This document shows, in pieces, positions 7,722-16,382 of a stretch of DNA of 19,579 nucleotides. Numbering within the stretch: the stretch's first letter is position 1; every line of letters begins with the position of its first letter. The stretch covers positions 1 through 19,579 of the forward strand of contig JBOFKI010000140.1 in the NCBI GenBank assembly GCA_051657245.1, read 5' to 3'. Source of the DNA: JBOFFI01 sp051657245. GTDB taxonomy: Bacteria; Pseudomonadota; Alphaproteobacteria; Holosporales; JBOFFI01. Both the position numbers and the translations under genes were made by a program. The notes below the pieces were generated by a model. The model was not told the origin of the DNA and searched no databases. It was given only the letters and a program-made list of their open reading frames with translations.

Positions 7722-8120
7722 TTAGTGAAGAGAAATTTTTTCGAAGGGGCTATCCAGGGAAAAAGCAGGGATATCTACAACCAATTGCTCTTTTGTTTCA
7801 TCGGTCTCCATCACATAGCTCCCGTGCATCATGCCAGATGCTGTTTTGAGGGTTACGCCGCTTGCGTATTCGTAGGTTTGGGCAGGGAGAATGACAGGTC
7901 TTTCCCCTACAACGCCTGGTCCTCGAACTTCATGAACATAGCCTGAAGCATCTGTGATATGCCAATAACGGTTGCATAATTGAATAGGGTGGGAACGTTG
8001 ATTGGTGATAGCAATATGATAAGCCCATAAAAAAACATCTTCTTCCGGATGAGACCCCTCATTTAAGAAAAAAGGATCTACTTCTATCGAAATTCCGTGG
8101 GTTTTTTTCTGGTAAGACAT
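7722..8120 (-). CDS. apaG: ApaG family protein (DUF525)
   Basis: At 132 residues, typical length for ApaG, a small single-domain beta-sandwich protein associated genetically with cobalt/magnesium resistance and diadenosine tetraphosphate levels in enterobacteria; its precise activity is unsettled. The family's conserved segments are all present: GISIEVDPFFL near the start, the strand AYHIAITNQRSHPIQL, RYWHITDASG, EVRGPGVVGERPVI with the Gly-rich loop, and YASGVTLKTASGMMHGSY near the end. The start ATG at 8120 is supported by GAGG with a 9-nt gap. It is flanked by gapR upstream (197 nt away) and the DUF2155 gene downstream on the same strand. Confidence 0.95.
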   Translation of the reverse strand: MSYQKKTHGISIEVDPFFLNEGSHPEEDVFLWAYHIAITNQRSHPIQLCNRYWHITDASGYVHEVRGPGVVGERPVILPAQTYEYASGVTLKTASGMMHGSYVMETDETKEQLVVDIPAFSLDSPFEKISLH

Positions 8121-8317
8121 GCGCGGTTTCCTCGTTCAATGAATCTTCCTGGTCCATCCTTTTCTTTTTTGAAGTGAAAGTCAATGCGTTTCGAAGCCTC
8201 AAAAAACGGCATTTCAAATACTTGTAAAATTAGACAAAATGACTAAAAGTTTTTTTTCTCAAGTTCAAGCAGCTTGTTGTCGTTTTTCTATTTTTTATAC
8301 CTATCACCCGCGTATGC

Positions 8318-8599
8318 TTAAGCCGCGGTCTTTTCGTCGCTGTGAGCTGAAAACCCTGCTTCTAGAGCTTTGAGATAAGTCTGCAGAAGATGCTCTTGCT
8401 CGTCTAAATCTTCTTGCTTCATCTTTCGTAGACGCAAAACTTTACGAAGGGTTTGCACATCAAACCCAACACCCTTGGCTTCTTGTAAGACTTCTTTGAT
8501 GGTCTCCATCATAGCTTTTTTTTCTTCTTCCAAACGCTCAAGGCGATCAATAAATGAGCGCAATTGCTGGGCTGTAGAAGCTGAAACGGACTCAAACAT
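8318..8599 (-). CDS. gapR: GapR nucleoid-associated protein (DUF2312)
   Basis: A 93-residue protein whose core QLRSFIDRLERLEEEKKAM, EAKGVGFDVQTLRKVLRLRKM and the following acidic helix match GapR (formerly DUF2312), which in Caulobacter binds overtwisted, AT-rich DNA ahead of replication and transcription forks and stimulates topoisomerases. The first half is predicted coiled coil, consistent with the tetrameric clamp. The ATG at 8599 has TGGAG about 8 nt upstream, and a good sigma70-like promoter lies just before it. The C-terminal tail ALEAGFSAHSDEKTAA is slightly longer than the core family. Confidence 0.92.
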   Translation of the reverse strand: MFESVSASTAQQLRSFIDRLERLEEEKKAMMETIKEVLQEAKGVGFDVQTLRKVLRLRKMKQEDLDEQEHLLQTYLKALEAGFSAHSDEKTAA

Positions 8600-8630
8600 T
8601 TTAAAACTCCAAGAAACAATCGTTAGGTTC

Positions 8631-8659
8631 TTTATAAATAAAAACTCATTTCATGACAA
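8631..8659 (-). promoter_or_regulatory. Candidate sigma70-type promoter of gapR
   Basis: On the - strand TTGTCA (8659-8654) and TATAAA (8636-8631) each match 5 of 6 consensus bases with the ideal 17-nt spacer. This predicts a start near 8624 and a leader of about 25 nt containing the gapR ribosome-binding site. It lies just after the groEL terminator, so gapR would be an independent unit. Confidence 0.6.
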
Positions 8660-8668
8660 CAAAAAACA

Positions 8669-8695
8669 ATAAAGCCGAGGAATGCTCGGCTTTAT
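8669..8695 (-). terminator. Intrinsic terminator of groESL
   Basis: An 11-bp perfect stem (ATAAAGCCGAG paired with CTCGGCTTTAT) with a 5-nt loop begins 35 nt after the groEL stop on the - strand. It is followed by TGTTTTTTG, a classic U-tract. The + strand side also has GTTTTTG after the stem, but no + strand gene ends here. Confidence 0.88.
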
Positions 8696-8730
8696 GTTTT
8701 TGCAAATCAAAGATAGAGCTGGGGAGGACT

Positions 8731-10395
8731 TTAAAAATCCATACCGCCCATTCCACCCATACCGCCCATTCCACCTGGCATACCGCCACCTTGGGGGGCT
8801 TGCTTTTCTGGACGCTCTGCAATCATAGCTTCAGTTGTAATCAACAACCCAGCAACGGATGCAGCATTTTGAAGCGCTGAACGCACCACTTTTTTAGGAT
8901 CGATGATGCCACAGGCAATCATATCACCGTACTGGTCCTTTTGGGCATCATACCCAAAATTTTTGTCCGCGCTTTCCAAAAGTTTGTGGGCCACGATAGA
9001 CCCGTCTTTTCCAGCGTTTTCAGCAATCTGACGAACGGGTGCTTGGATAGCTCTGCGGATGATATCAATCCCCGCACGTTGTTCATCATTTGCAGGCTTC
9101 AGCGTTTCCAAAATGCGAGATGCATAAAGTAGCGCACGACCACCTCCAGCAACGATTCCCTCTTCCACGGCAGCTTTTGTGGCGTGGGTTGCGTCGTCGA
9201 CACGGTCTTTCCGTTCTTTCACTTCCACCTCTGTTGCACCGCCAACACGAATCACCGCAACACCGCCAGAGAGCTTTGCAAGGCGCTCTTGCAATTTTTC
9301 TTTGTCGTAATCTGAAGTGCTTTCTTCAATTTGTGCCCGAATCTGACCACAGCGAGCCTGAATGGCATCTTTGGTTTGACCAAGACCACCTTCGACAAGG
9401 GTGGTATCATCTTTGGAAATGAGAACTTTTTTGGCACGACCCAACATGTTGATGTTGACGGACTCAAGCTTTACACCCATTTCTTCAGAGATAAGTTGAC
9501 CATTTGTAAGCGTCGCAATGTCTTCCAGCATAGCCTTGCGACGGTCACCAAACCCAGGCGCTTTTACGGCTGCAACTTTCAATCCACCACGCAATTTGTT
9601 TACCACAAGGGTTGCCAAAGCTTCACCTTCAACATCTTCAGCGATAATGAGCAAGGGACGGCCAGATTGAACCACGGCTTCCAAAACGGGAAGCATAGGC
9701 TGAATGCTGCCCAGCTTCTTCTCATGGAGAAGAATGAACGGATTGTCCAGCTCACAAAGCATTTTTTCAGGGTTGGTCACAAAATAAGGGGAAAGATAGC
9801 CACGGTCAAATTGCATCCCTTCCACAACATCCAATTCAGTTTGTAAAGATTTTGCTTCTTCAACGGTGATCACACCTTCATTACCAACCTTCTTCATAGC
9901 TTCAGCGATCATGTTACCGATTTCAGATTCACCATTGGCGGAAACCGTTCCAACTTGAGCGATTTTATCAAACTGCCCTTTGATTTCGATCTTGTTTTTC
10001 TCAAGCTCTTGCACCATGGCTTCAACGGCCATGTCAATGCCGCGCTTCAAATCCATCGGATTGACCCCCGCTGCGACGGCTTTGATGCCTTCCCGCACAA
10101 TGGATTGTGCCAAAATGGTAGCCGTTGTGGTGCCATCTCCAGCTAAATCAGCCGTTTTGGATGCAACTTCCCGAACCATTTGAGCACCCATGTTCTCAAA
10201 TTTATCTTGAAGCTCAATGTCTTTTGCAACTGTTACACCGTCTTTGGTGATGCGAGGCGCACCAAAGGATTTATCCAAAACCACGTTGCGGCCTTTTGGA
10301 CCCAAGGTCACTTTTACAGCATCAGCAAGAATATCAACACCTTTGCGGATACGGTCACGAGCATCGGTTCCAAATTTTACGTCTTTTGCAGCCAT
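8731..10395 (-). CDS. groL: Chaperonin GroEL (Hsp60)
   Basis: ATP-driven double-ring chaperonin that folds cytosolic proteins together with GroES. At 554 residues it is full length. It opens with AAKDVKFGTDARDRIRKGVD and contains VTLGPKGRNVVLDKSFGAP, the nucleotide loop GDGTTTATILAQ (Asp87 region), AAVKAPGFGDRRKAML, the signature AAVEEGIVAGGG and the flexible C-terminal Gly-Gly-Met repeat ending GGMDF. AAGGAG precedes the ATG. It lies 37 nt downstream of groES in one operon governed by CIRCE and closed by the hairpin at 8669-8695. Nothing unusual is seen. Confidence 0.99.
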   Translation of the reverse strand: MAAKDVKFGTDARDRIRKGVDILADAVKVTLGPKGRNVVLDKSFGAPRITKDGVTVAKDIELQDKFENMGAQMVREVASKTADLAGDGTTTATILAQSIVREGIKAVAAGVNPMDLKRGIDMAVEAMVQELEKNKIEIKGQFDKIAQVGTVSANGESEIGNMIAEAMKKVGNEGVITVEEAKSLQTELDVVEGMQFDRGYLSPYFVTNPEKMLCELDNPFILLHEKKLGSIQPMLPVLEAVVQSGRPLLIIAEDVEGEALATLVVNKLRGGLKVAAVKAPGFGDRRKAMLEDIATLTNGQLISEEMGVKLESVNINMLGRAKKVLISKDDTTLVEGGLGQTKDAIQARCGQIRAQIEESTSDYDKEKLQERLAKLSGGVAVIRVGGATEVEVKERKDRVDDATHATKAAVEEGIVAGGGRALLYASRILETLKPANDEQRAGIDIIRRAIQAPVRQIAENAGKDGSIVAHKLLESADKNFGYDAQKDQYGDMIACGIIDPKKVVRSALQNAASVAGLLITTEAMIAERPEKQAPQGGGMPGGMGGMGGMGGMDF

Positions 10396-10432
10396 TGCTT
10401 AAATCTCCTTTTTGATCATCTATCAGAATTTG

Positions 10433-10729
10433 TTAGCTTAATACACCCATGATGTCGGACTCTTTCATAACGATATAATCCTGGGCGCCCAGCTTGATTT
10501 CAGTTCCAGACCATTTCCCAAACAGAATACGGTCCCCTTGTTTAACATCCATGGGCAAAATTTTCCCATCTTCTGATCGAGCTCCAGGTCCAACAGCAAT
10601 TACTTCGCCTTCCATAGGCTTCTCTTTGGCAGTATCTGGAATGATGATTCCACCAGCTGTCTTTTCTTCTGCTTCCGTCCGTTTCACCAGAACACGGTCA
10701 TGCAAGGGTCTAAAGGTTTTTGCAGTCAT
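10433..10729 (-). CDS. groS: Co-chaperonin GroES (Hsp10)
   Basis: A 98-residue lid of the GroEL chamber, slightly longer than 95-97-residue relatives. Family features are FRPLHDRVLVKRTEAEEKTAGGIIIPDTAKEKP (start of the barrel and mobile loop), GEVIAVGPGARSEDG, VKQGDRILFGKWSGTE and the ending YIVMKESDIMGVL. An AAGGAAG ribosome-binding site precedes the ATG. It is the first gene of the groESL operon, downstream of a CIRCE operator. Confidence 0.98.
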   Translation of the reverse strand: MTAKTFRPLHDRVLVKRTEAEEKTAGGIIIPDTAKEKPMEGEVIAVGPGARSEDGKILPMDVKQGDRILFGKWSGTEIKLGAQDYIVMKESDIMGVLS

Positions 10730-10772
10730 AGCATAACTTCCTTTGCTGTTATTAACCTAAGGTTTTAGAAAA

Positions 10773-10799
10773 CTAGCACTCACCGAAAACGAGTGCTAA
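10773..10799. promoter_or_regulatory. CIRCE operator (HrcA binding site) of groESL
   Basis: The inverted repeat CTAGCACTC-N9-GAGTGCTAA differs from the CIRCE consensus TTAGCACTC-N9-GAGTGCTAA at one base. It lies 43-70 nt upstream of the groES ATG, where the HrcA repressor binds in most alphaproteobacteria. It implies that hrcA exists elsewhere in this genome. Confidence 0.95.
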
Positions 10800-10815
10800 A
10801 ACCTTTCTTACCACA

Positions 10816-10844
10816 TCTTTACCTTGATCTTCAAGTTTTTTCAA
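10816..10844 (-). promoter_or_regulatory. Candidate promoter of groESL
   Basis: On the - strand TTGAAA (10844-10839), a 17-nt spacer and TAAAGA (10821-10816) place a transcription start near 10809, so that CIRCE would lie at the first transcribed bases, the usual arrangement. The -10 is poor (3 of 6). A CTTGAAG inside the spacer could instead be part of a heat-shock sigma site, but no matching -10 was found. Confidence 0.35.
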
Positions 10845-11001
10845 AAAAAAATATGTGGAAGGTCTTTAAAAATGCCTTTGCCAGTTTCCACAAAAAATAA
10901 ACTTTTAATGATTATTCATAATTTCTTGATTCTTATTTTGTATATTTGAATAATAAACAAAATAAATCAATGAATTAAATAAATCTAAAAACCTGGGTTA
11001 A

Positions 11002-11295
11002 ATGAAGATGAACTATGGAATTCGCTTACTCATGGGGCTTACCCTTACTTGGATGATTGTTGTGTGGCCACCTCTTAACCAAAATTTGTCCTATTTTGAT
11101 TTCCCGCTGGGAGAAGTCGTCGCTCTTTCTGAGATAGAAACCCAGACGGAAAAAACCGGAGGCGCACATTCACCAGATCCCCAAAAAAAAGAAGAAGCGC
11201 AGCGGCCAACTCAAAAACCACAGCCACTGGAGCAAGGCAAAGAATGTGACCCAAAACATGCGCCTTGGTGGATGGGGTTGCATCTCCCTTTTTGA
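11002..11295 (+). CDS. Small putative membrane-anchored or exported protein, 97 aa
   Basis: No recognised family. Residues about 6-22 (GIRLLMGLTLTWMIVVW) form a hydrophobic segment after a short basic start, which fits a signal anchor or an uncleaved signal peptide. The remainder is hydrophilic and rich in Lys, Glu, Gln and Pro (PQKKEEAQRPTQKPQPLEQG), with a single Cys and a tryptophan-rich ending PWWMGLHLPF. It is transcribed divergently from groESL and converges on the histidine kinase gene, ending 29 nt from it. No clear Shine-Dalgarno precedes ATG 11002 or the in-frame ATG 11008. The transmembrane-plus-low-complexity pattern argues for a real gene, but short length and weak initiation leave doubt. 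Confidence 0.5.
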   Translation: MKMNYGIRLLMGLTLTWMIVVWPPLNQNLSYFDFPLGEVVALSEIETQTEKTGGAHSPDPQKKEEAQRPTQKPQPLEQGKECDPKHAPWWMGLHLPF

Positions 11296-11324
11296 AATTT
11301 TTTTAAAGCGCCCTGTAAGAATTT

Positions 11325-13502
11325 TTATGAACCAGCAGCCAAATCTTTGGGAATGCGTATTAAAAACCAACTTCCCTCCCCCTCTTGGCTTTCTACTTCA
11401 AGAGAACCACGATGGTGTTGAATGCAATCATAGCTGATGGAAAGCCCAAGCCCCGTTCCTTTTCCAGGAGGTTTGGTTGTGAAAAAGGGGTCAAAAATCT
11501 TTTTCAGAATTGATGCAGGAATGCCTTCTCCATTATCGTGGACCATAATAATTAGCGTATCTTGAGTATCCTTCGTCTGAATAAGGACCGTCGGTTGATA
11601 GGTTGGGGGCTGACTATTTTTATTTTCTTTCTCAAAACGCGCTGTAACCGTCTCAAAAGCATTGTTCAAAAGATTTAATAAAACACGCCCCATCTCTTGG
11701 GGATAAATATGCAGTTTTCCTACGTTATCGTCTAACTTTTTTTCGAATTGGATAGGAATGTCTCTATGTTGGGCAAAAAAGCTCTGATAACATAGGTCTG
11801 CGTATTCAATAACGAAACGATTCATGTCTATTTCTTCAAGAACTGCAGGATTAGAACGGGCATGCAAAAGCATGCTTTTTACAATGTGATCTGCTCGATC
11901 TGCATGCTCTATGATTTTCCCCAGATTTTCTTCCAGGGTTTCGATAGGTAGAGATGATTTTGAAAAATCTTCTTGTTTTTCCAACTCTCCTAATAAATCT
12001 TTTGAAATTTTTGCAAAATTTAGCACAAAATTGAGGGGATTTTTAATTTCATGGGCAATCCCTGCTGCAAGGGTTCCAAGGCTAGCAAGCTTTTCTTGGG
12101 CTATGATTTGGTGCTGGGAAGCTTGAAGATTAGAAAGGGTATTTTTAAGGGCTTGGGTCCTCTCTTGTACGCGCGTTTCTAGCTCAGCTACCAGCTGTCG
12201 ATTCTCGCCAAAAATGGAAGAAATTAAACGCCCCCAATGCCTCCAAGCAAGGGGAAGGTGCTTAAGATCTGAGTCAATTCCCTGGCGTTCATTTTCTAAA
12301 TGCCGAATCAATTGAAAAGAAGGGGAAACAAAATAACGCTTAACAAGAATATAACTTAAAAAAAGCATGAAAAAAGCTGTTAAAAAAATCATCAGGCTGT
12401 CGCTCAAAGTTACCTGAAAATCATTTTTAGCAACATCCCACAATGAACCTATAAAAATCAGCTTCCAAGGGGCTTTTTTAAATGGAATAACGCAAGTCCA
12501 AAATCCATTTACCCCTCCAACATATTGAAATTTTAATTTCCCAGGTTCGGAAAAAAAAGAAGTGCCATTGTCTTTATCCAATAATATTTTTGGTATTTTT
12601 TTCTTTAAAAACAATACATTAGATTCTGGCGGGTGTCCCGCTTCCATAGAAGCTATGGAGGCATTTTCTTGGTCAATCAATAAAATTTTTCCGAAAGAGA
12701 TTTCAAATTTTTTCAAATAATCAACAAAAAAAGCTTGAGGAAGGGTAAAGCTGAAAAAACCTGTCAGCGCCTTTTTTTCAAAAGAAGGTGTCACATACTG
12801 GACAGACCAAATTTTCCCCACCCGTTTATAAGAAAGCGGCAACCACGTTGGGTTGTCATATAACAAAGGTACAGAGAGCGCCCCTGCTAAAGCTTGGTTA
12901 TCTTGAAGCCACTCTGGATTAATGCGGGGAGGAAAGCTGTTCCACGGACATATCAACTTAAAATCATTTGAAATATAAGAAACTCGGTTTACTTGGGGAA
13001 AGGCAGTTAAAAAATCAGGAAGGATTTTTGGGATATAAGAGAAAAGCCCTGCGGCGCTTTGAAGGGCGCGCTCCGAAAGATGTTCCACAGATCCATTCCC
13101 ATAAAGAAGGCAACCTTCAAAATGGTTTTTAAAGGTAATAGGACCATAGAATTGTTTTTTGGTAGATAAGAAAGAAGAAAGTTTAGCACGAACTGATTCT
13201 GAGTCTAAAAAAGCTTTATAACGGAACACAGAAGAAATATTAGAAAAATTTTGGGTCATCGAGAAAACGAAAAGATCTAAATTTTCCACCTGTTCTTGAA
13301 GGCGTTTTTCTAAACGGTCAAGGGTAGATTGTTGAGCATAATGAAAAAGATAAGCGTTGAAGCTGAGGGATGATAACACGCACACACAAGCCGTAAGGCC
13401 TAGCCAAAAAAGATAAGAACGAACCAGAGATGCATGAACTTGCCCGTTAAGCGCTTCTTCAACATTTTCTGAAGCATGTGCCAGATCATGGGGTGGGTGC
13501 AT
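11325..13502 (-). CDS. Membrane-bound sensor histidine kinase with large periplasmic sensor region
   Basis: A 725-residue kinase. A short cytoplasmic N-terminus leads to TM1 (about 29-53), a periplasmic region of about 315 residues with Cache-like alternation, TM2 (about 368-390), a coiled linker (LVAELETRVQERTQALKNTL) and the kinase core. The H-box LAAGIAHEIKNPL holds the phosphoacceptor His484, the N-box is LLNLLNNAFETV, and DNGEGIP, FDPFFTTK and GKGTGLGLSIS complete an intact ATP-binding domain. It should autophosphorylate. The H-box and G-box style resembles the NtrB/DctB-like HPK4 class. ATG 13502 lies 3 nt after the stop of the exported TPR protein gene, whose last codons carry an AGGAAAG ribosome-binding site, so the two are almost certainly co-expressed. 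No response regulator or receiver domain is in the window. The ligand is unknown. Confidence 0.92.
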   Translation of the reverse strand: MHPPHDLAHASENVEEALNGQVHASLVRSYLFWLGLTACVCVLSSLSFNAYLFHYAQQSTLDRLEKRLQEQVENLDLFVFSMTQNFSNISSVFRYKAFLDSESVRAKLSSFLSTKKQFYGPITFKNHFEGCLLYGNGSVEHLSERALQSAAGLFSYIPKILPDFLTAFPQVNRVSYISNDFKLICPWNSFPPRINPEWLQDNQALAGALSVPLLYDNPTWLPLSYKRVGKIWSVQYVTPSFEKKALTGFFSFTLPQAFFVDYLKKFEISFGKILLIDQENASIASMEAGHPPESNVLFLKKKIPKILLDKDNGTSFFSEPGKLKFQYVGGVNGFWTCVIPFKKAPWKLIFIGSLWDVAKNDFQVTLSDSLMIFLTAFFMLFLSYILVKRYFVSPSFQLIRHLENERQGIDSDLKHLPLAWRHWGRLISSIFGENRQLVAELETRVQERTQALKNTLSNLQASQHQIIAQEKLASLGTLAAGIAHEIKNPLNFVLNFAKISKDLLGELEKQEDFSKSSLPIETLEENLGKIIEHADRADHIVKSMLLHARSNPAVLEEIDMNRFVIEYADLCYQSFFAQHRDIPIQFEKKLDDNVGKLHIYPQEMGRVLLNLLNNAFETVTARFEKENKNSQPPTYQPTVLIQTKDTQDTLIIMVHDNGEGIPASILKKIFDPFFTTKPPGKGTGLGLSISYDCIQHHRGSLEVESQEGEGSWFLIRIPKDLAAGS

Positions 13503-13505
13503 ATG

Positions 13506-16382
13506 CTAGAGCTTTCCTGATTTCAAAGCTTTTGAAAAATTTTTAAAATCTTTCACTTGAACCAGGGTGTGAAACAGCGTGTTCACATTGATGCGTTCTA
13601 CATTCGGTTGTGTTAGCATCGCAAACAGGCTCGCGTAGGGCGTCTTGCCCATCATCTCGCCGTGAATTTCTTTCATTTCTTTGAGAGCCTCTACTTGATT
13701 CCCCTGATACAAAGCCATGGCCAATCTTATCACAAGCTCTGGCGGTGTGGGGACTATTTTTTTTATCATCGATTGGATGTGCTGGGCAGCTTCATGCCAC
13801 AGTTTTAATCCCCAATAACAATCAATTTTTAGTTCCAGAGCTTCTAAACTGTCTTCGTTTTTGAGGTGAGAAAGGGACTTAAGGTAATCACCTTTTTCAT
13901 AGAACGCTTGAGCCTTGAGATGGCTTATTTTATCTTTAAATTCAGTAAGATTTTCTAATTCAGAATCTAAAAGTTCAAGGGTTTTGTCGGGTTGATTATC
14001 CTCGAGATAAGCCTCAGCAAGGCTGATGAAAAATTTTGGTTCTTTTGCAACATAGCTTCGCATCTCTTTTTCGAAAATGGTCACGGCCTGGTCTGCTAAC
14101 CCCATTGCTATCAGCTGTTTAGCAAGCTTTTCAAAAACAGCTGCTGTTTCACCATCTTCAGGTAAAAATTCTCTGAACCGGTAGAAAAAGGCAATTTTAC
14201 GAAAAGCTGGGTAGAGTGTAACCAAGCCGCGTTTAAAAACTTCGTAAGCTTGTGCCTTAAGATCTGGAATTTCAGGTTGTTGAGGAAAGAATGCCATGGC
14301 ACGTTCATAAGATTTTAAGCTATTTTCAAAATTGTTATGGGCGTTGTAGAGAGTTGCTAATTCCTTGAGAATTAAAAATTCAACGAAATCTCCTCGCCAA
14401 GTTAGCCGCAGGGCTTCTAGTTTACGAATTGTTTCTGCAGGGGAAAATTGCTTTGATTCATATTTTTTCTTGATAGTTTCAAGCTCTTCTTTAGCTGAAT
14501 TTTTAGCAAGTTCTCCTCCGAGGTTTCGGCTTAAAAGAGGGTTGGAGGCAACGTTAGGATCTGTCAGCGTTATAAATTCATTTTGATAGTCCCTCAGCAG
14601 ATTTTCTTGGGCAGACGTAAGGCTTGCATCCTTAAGCATTTCAAAAAAATCTTCCACTTGTTTTTTCTTCTTTAGCTGAAGTGCTGCCCCCATTCCTTTT
14701 AAAGCCAGGATTGGACGTAAGGGTTCAGGATAAGAGCTCAGAATATTTTTTTGTTTCTTCATTAACAACATCCCCTCTGAAGAGAATCCCATGCTGATTA
14801 GGGCAGCGCCTCTCCAGAGTGCTGCTTCAGATGGTAGGCTGGGGTTTGATAGAATTCGAAGTGCTTTGGCATATTCTCCATTAAGAAAATAAGCAGCTCC
14901 CATGAGCCCCATAAATTCAGCATCTTCCTTCAGGCGTTGGTTTTGCCCATAGACGAGTCTGAGGGCGCCTAAAGCCTCTGTGCCATTTCCGTTGGCAAGC
15001 AAGAACTGAGCAAACGATAATTGAGCTAAAATTCTATCTTCTTCAAGGGGTTGGGAAATTTGCGAGCTGAAGGTTGATTTTGCTTCGGAAAACGTCATGT
15101 CTTTAAGCTTCCAATCATTAAAATTAAATAATTTAATTTCTTCTTGATCTTGTCTATTCATACGCCGGTCTTCAATAGGTGAAAAATGGAGGCCCCCTGG
15201 TCGTGAAATAACCAACCGTTCTTTTTTAGGCTGAAAAGTCAAATCTGAGACAAAGGGTTCAAGGACAAGACCTTGAAGGCTTTTCACGAGACAAAAATCC
15301 GCATATCGAAAAATTCCAGGAAGCCCCAAACCAGGTGTTCGATCCGGCACGGCAATCCACTCTGTTTGACGTTCTGGGTCTTGAAAACGAACAACTTGAG
15401 GATCTTGCATCTGGACCAGTAAAGAAATAGGAGATGCTAGCGAAGCGACGAGGCGAGATGTTAAAAAAGGGTAAGTGCCTGTTGGATGTTGGGTATCATT
15501 TCCTAAAATAACACTCCATCCCTCTTCTGGCTTGTAGTCTATTGAGGGAACAATAGTATAGGGGATCTTCATTCTCAGGACGAAATGGGTGGGGTGCTGA
15601 AACTGTTCTGGGCTTTCAAATCCTTCCGGCAAACTAAATTTTCCCAATTCGCTGAAATGGGTGGTAACGGCATGATCAAGAATGATCCAAACGTAGGGGC
15701 GCTGAACAAAAACAGCTGCAACGGGTGGGGGGATCTTCGCGTGCAAGATTTTAGAAAAAAGAAGTTTCAAACCTTCAGAACGCTCGAGAGGCTTAATAAA
15801 AGCATGAAATGTCTCAAAAGACCCAGCAATGCCGATTTTTTGATGAAGATCAGAAGGGTTTTCAGGTTGCGGATCAAGGTTAGCTTCTAGGCGAGAGGCT
15901 TCTTTTACGGATTTTGGGAGCTGGATAATCTCAGGGGCGGGAATCGATGTTTTTGGGTCTTGAGGGTCTTTCAGCTGGAGCCTGACGCCAGTTTCAATAG
16001 CGTTGACATCAGCCTTTATCCCTTTGGAAAGGGCTAATCGAATGACGGTGCGTTGATTCTCATTCGTGACGCTAAGCAACCGAACACGCTTGGAGAGCTT
16101 TTCAAGCAAATCTTTTTCTACAAGGGAGATGCTGGGATCAAAGGTAAGTGTAATCTCTTCTTCTTTTTGCGATAAATCGTAGGCGATCTGTTTGCCCACT
16201 GGAAACTCAAGAATCTGGAAAACCCCTTGGACAGCAGGGGGGGGAGCAATGGAGGGAGCCCCGCTTGCTGATTCAAGAGGGGCCGCATGCCCGGGCCTGT
16301 CTGTGATCCAAACACTCCAAAGAACCAAACATAATTTAAAACTATTCGAAACAATCGTTTGCACGAGGTTTGCATTCAACAT
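13506..16382 (-). CDS. Large exported TPR protein with AMIN-like N-terminal region
   Basis: A 958-residue protein from ATG 16382; a 24-residue upstream extension would need TTG at 16454 and has no signal-peptide character. A signal peptide spans about residues 1-33 (hydrophobic LCLVLWSVWI, likely cleavage near GHAA). Residues about 50-150 show alternating beta-strands (GVFQILEFPVGKQIAYDL and similar) like AMIN-type cell-envelope domains, and a second beta-rich region includes VAAVFVQRPYVWIILD (about 230-245). From about residue 440 to the end, helical pairs with TPR spacing follow, e.g. LGAAYFLNGEYAKAL, ATLYNAHNNFENSLKSYERA and AEAYLEDNQPDKTLELL. It is probably a periplasmic scaffold. Genes of this type occur in Rhodospirillales as far as I recall, without known function. 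It is directly followed by the sensor kinase gene. Confidence 0.85.
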   Translation of the reverse strand: MLNANLVQTIVSNSFKLCLVLWSVWITDRPGHAAPLESASGAPSIAPPPAVQGVFQILEFPVGKQIAYDLSQKEEEITLTFDPSISLVEKDLLEKLSKRVRLLSVTNENQRTVIRLALSKGIKADVNAIETGVRLQLKDPQDPKTSIPAPEIIQLPKSVKEASRLEANLDPQPENPSDLHQKIGIAGSFETFHAFIKPLERSEGLKLLFSKILHAKIPPPVAAVFVQRPYVWIILDHAVTTHFSELGKFSLPEGFESPEQFQHPTHFVLRMKIPYTIVPSIDYKPEEGWSVILGNDTQHPTGTYPFLTSRLVASLASPISLLVQMQDPQVVRFQDPERQTEWIAVPDRTPGLGLPGIFRYADFCLVKSLQGLVLEPFVSDLTFQPKKERLVISRPGGLHFSPIEDRRMNRQDQEEIKLFNFNDWKLKDMTFSEAKSTFSSQISQPLEEDRILAQLSFAQFLLANGNGTEALGALRLVYGQNQRLKEDAEFMGLMGAAYFLNGEYAKALRILSNPSLPSEAALWRGAALISMGFSSEGMLLMKKQKNILSSYPEPLRPILALKGMGAALQLKKKKQVEDFFEMLKDASLTSAQENLLRDYQNEFITLTDPNVASNPLLSRNLGGELAKNSAKEELETIKKKYESKQFSPAETIRKLEALRLTWRGDFVEFLILKELATLYNAHNNFENSLKSYERAMAFFPQQPEIPDLKAQAYEVFKRGLVTLYPAFRKIAFFYRFREFLPEDGETAAVFEKLAKQLIAMGLADQAVTIFEKEMRSYVAKEPKFFISLAEAYLEDNQPDKTLELLDSELENLTEFKDKISHLKAQAFYEKGDYLKSLSHLKNEDSLEALELKIDCYWGLKLWHEAAQHIQSMIKKIVPTPPELVIRLAMALYQGNQVEALKEMKEIHGEMMGKTPYASLFAMLTQPNVERINVNTLFHTLVQVKDFKNFSKALKSGKL

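Noticed and set aside
8121..8317. Search for a small gene, terminator or promoter between gapR and apaG
   Set aside because: Only short palindromes such as CAAGCAGCTTG and a TTGACT without a convincing -10 were found; nothing supportable.
8740..8790. Tandem short repeats (CCGCCCATTCCACC-like)
   Set aside because: They encode the normal Gly-Gly-Met C-terminal tail of GroEL.
9331..9846. A 171-codon open frame on the + strand inside groEL
   Set aside because: It lies antisense to the highly conserved groEL coding sequence; such frames arise from the codon bias of the real gene, and its translation has no recognisable motif.
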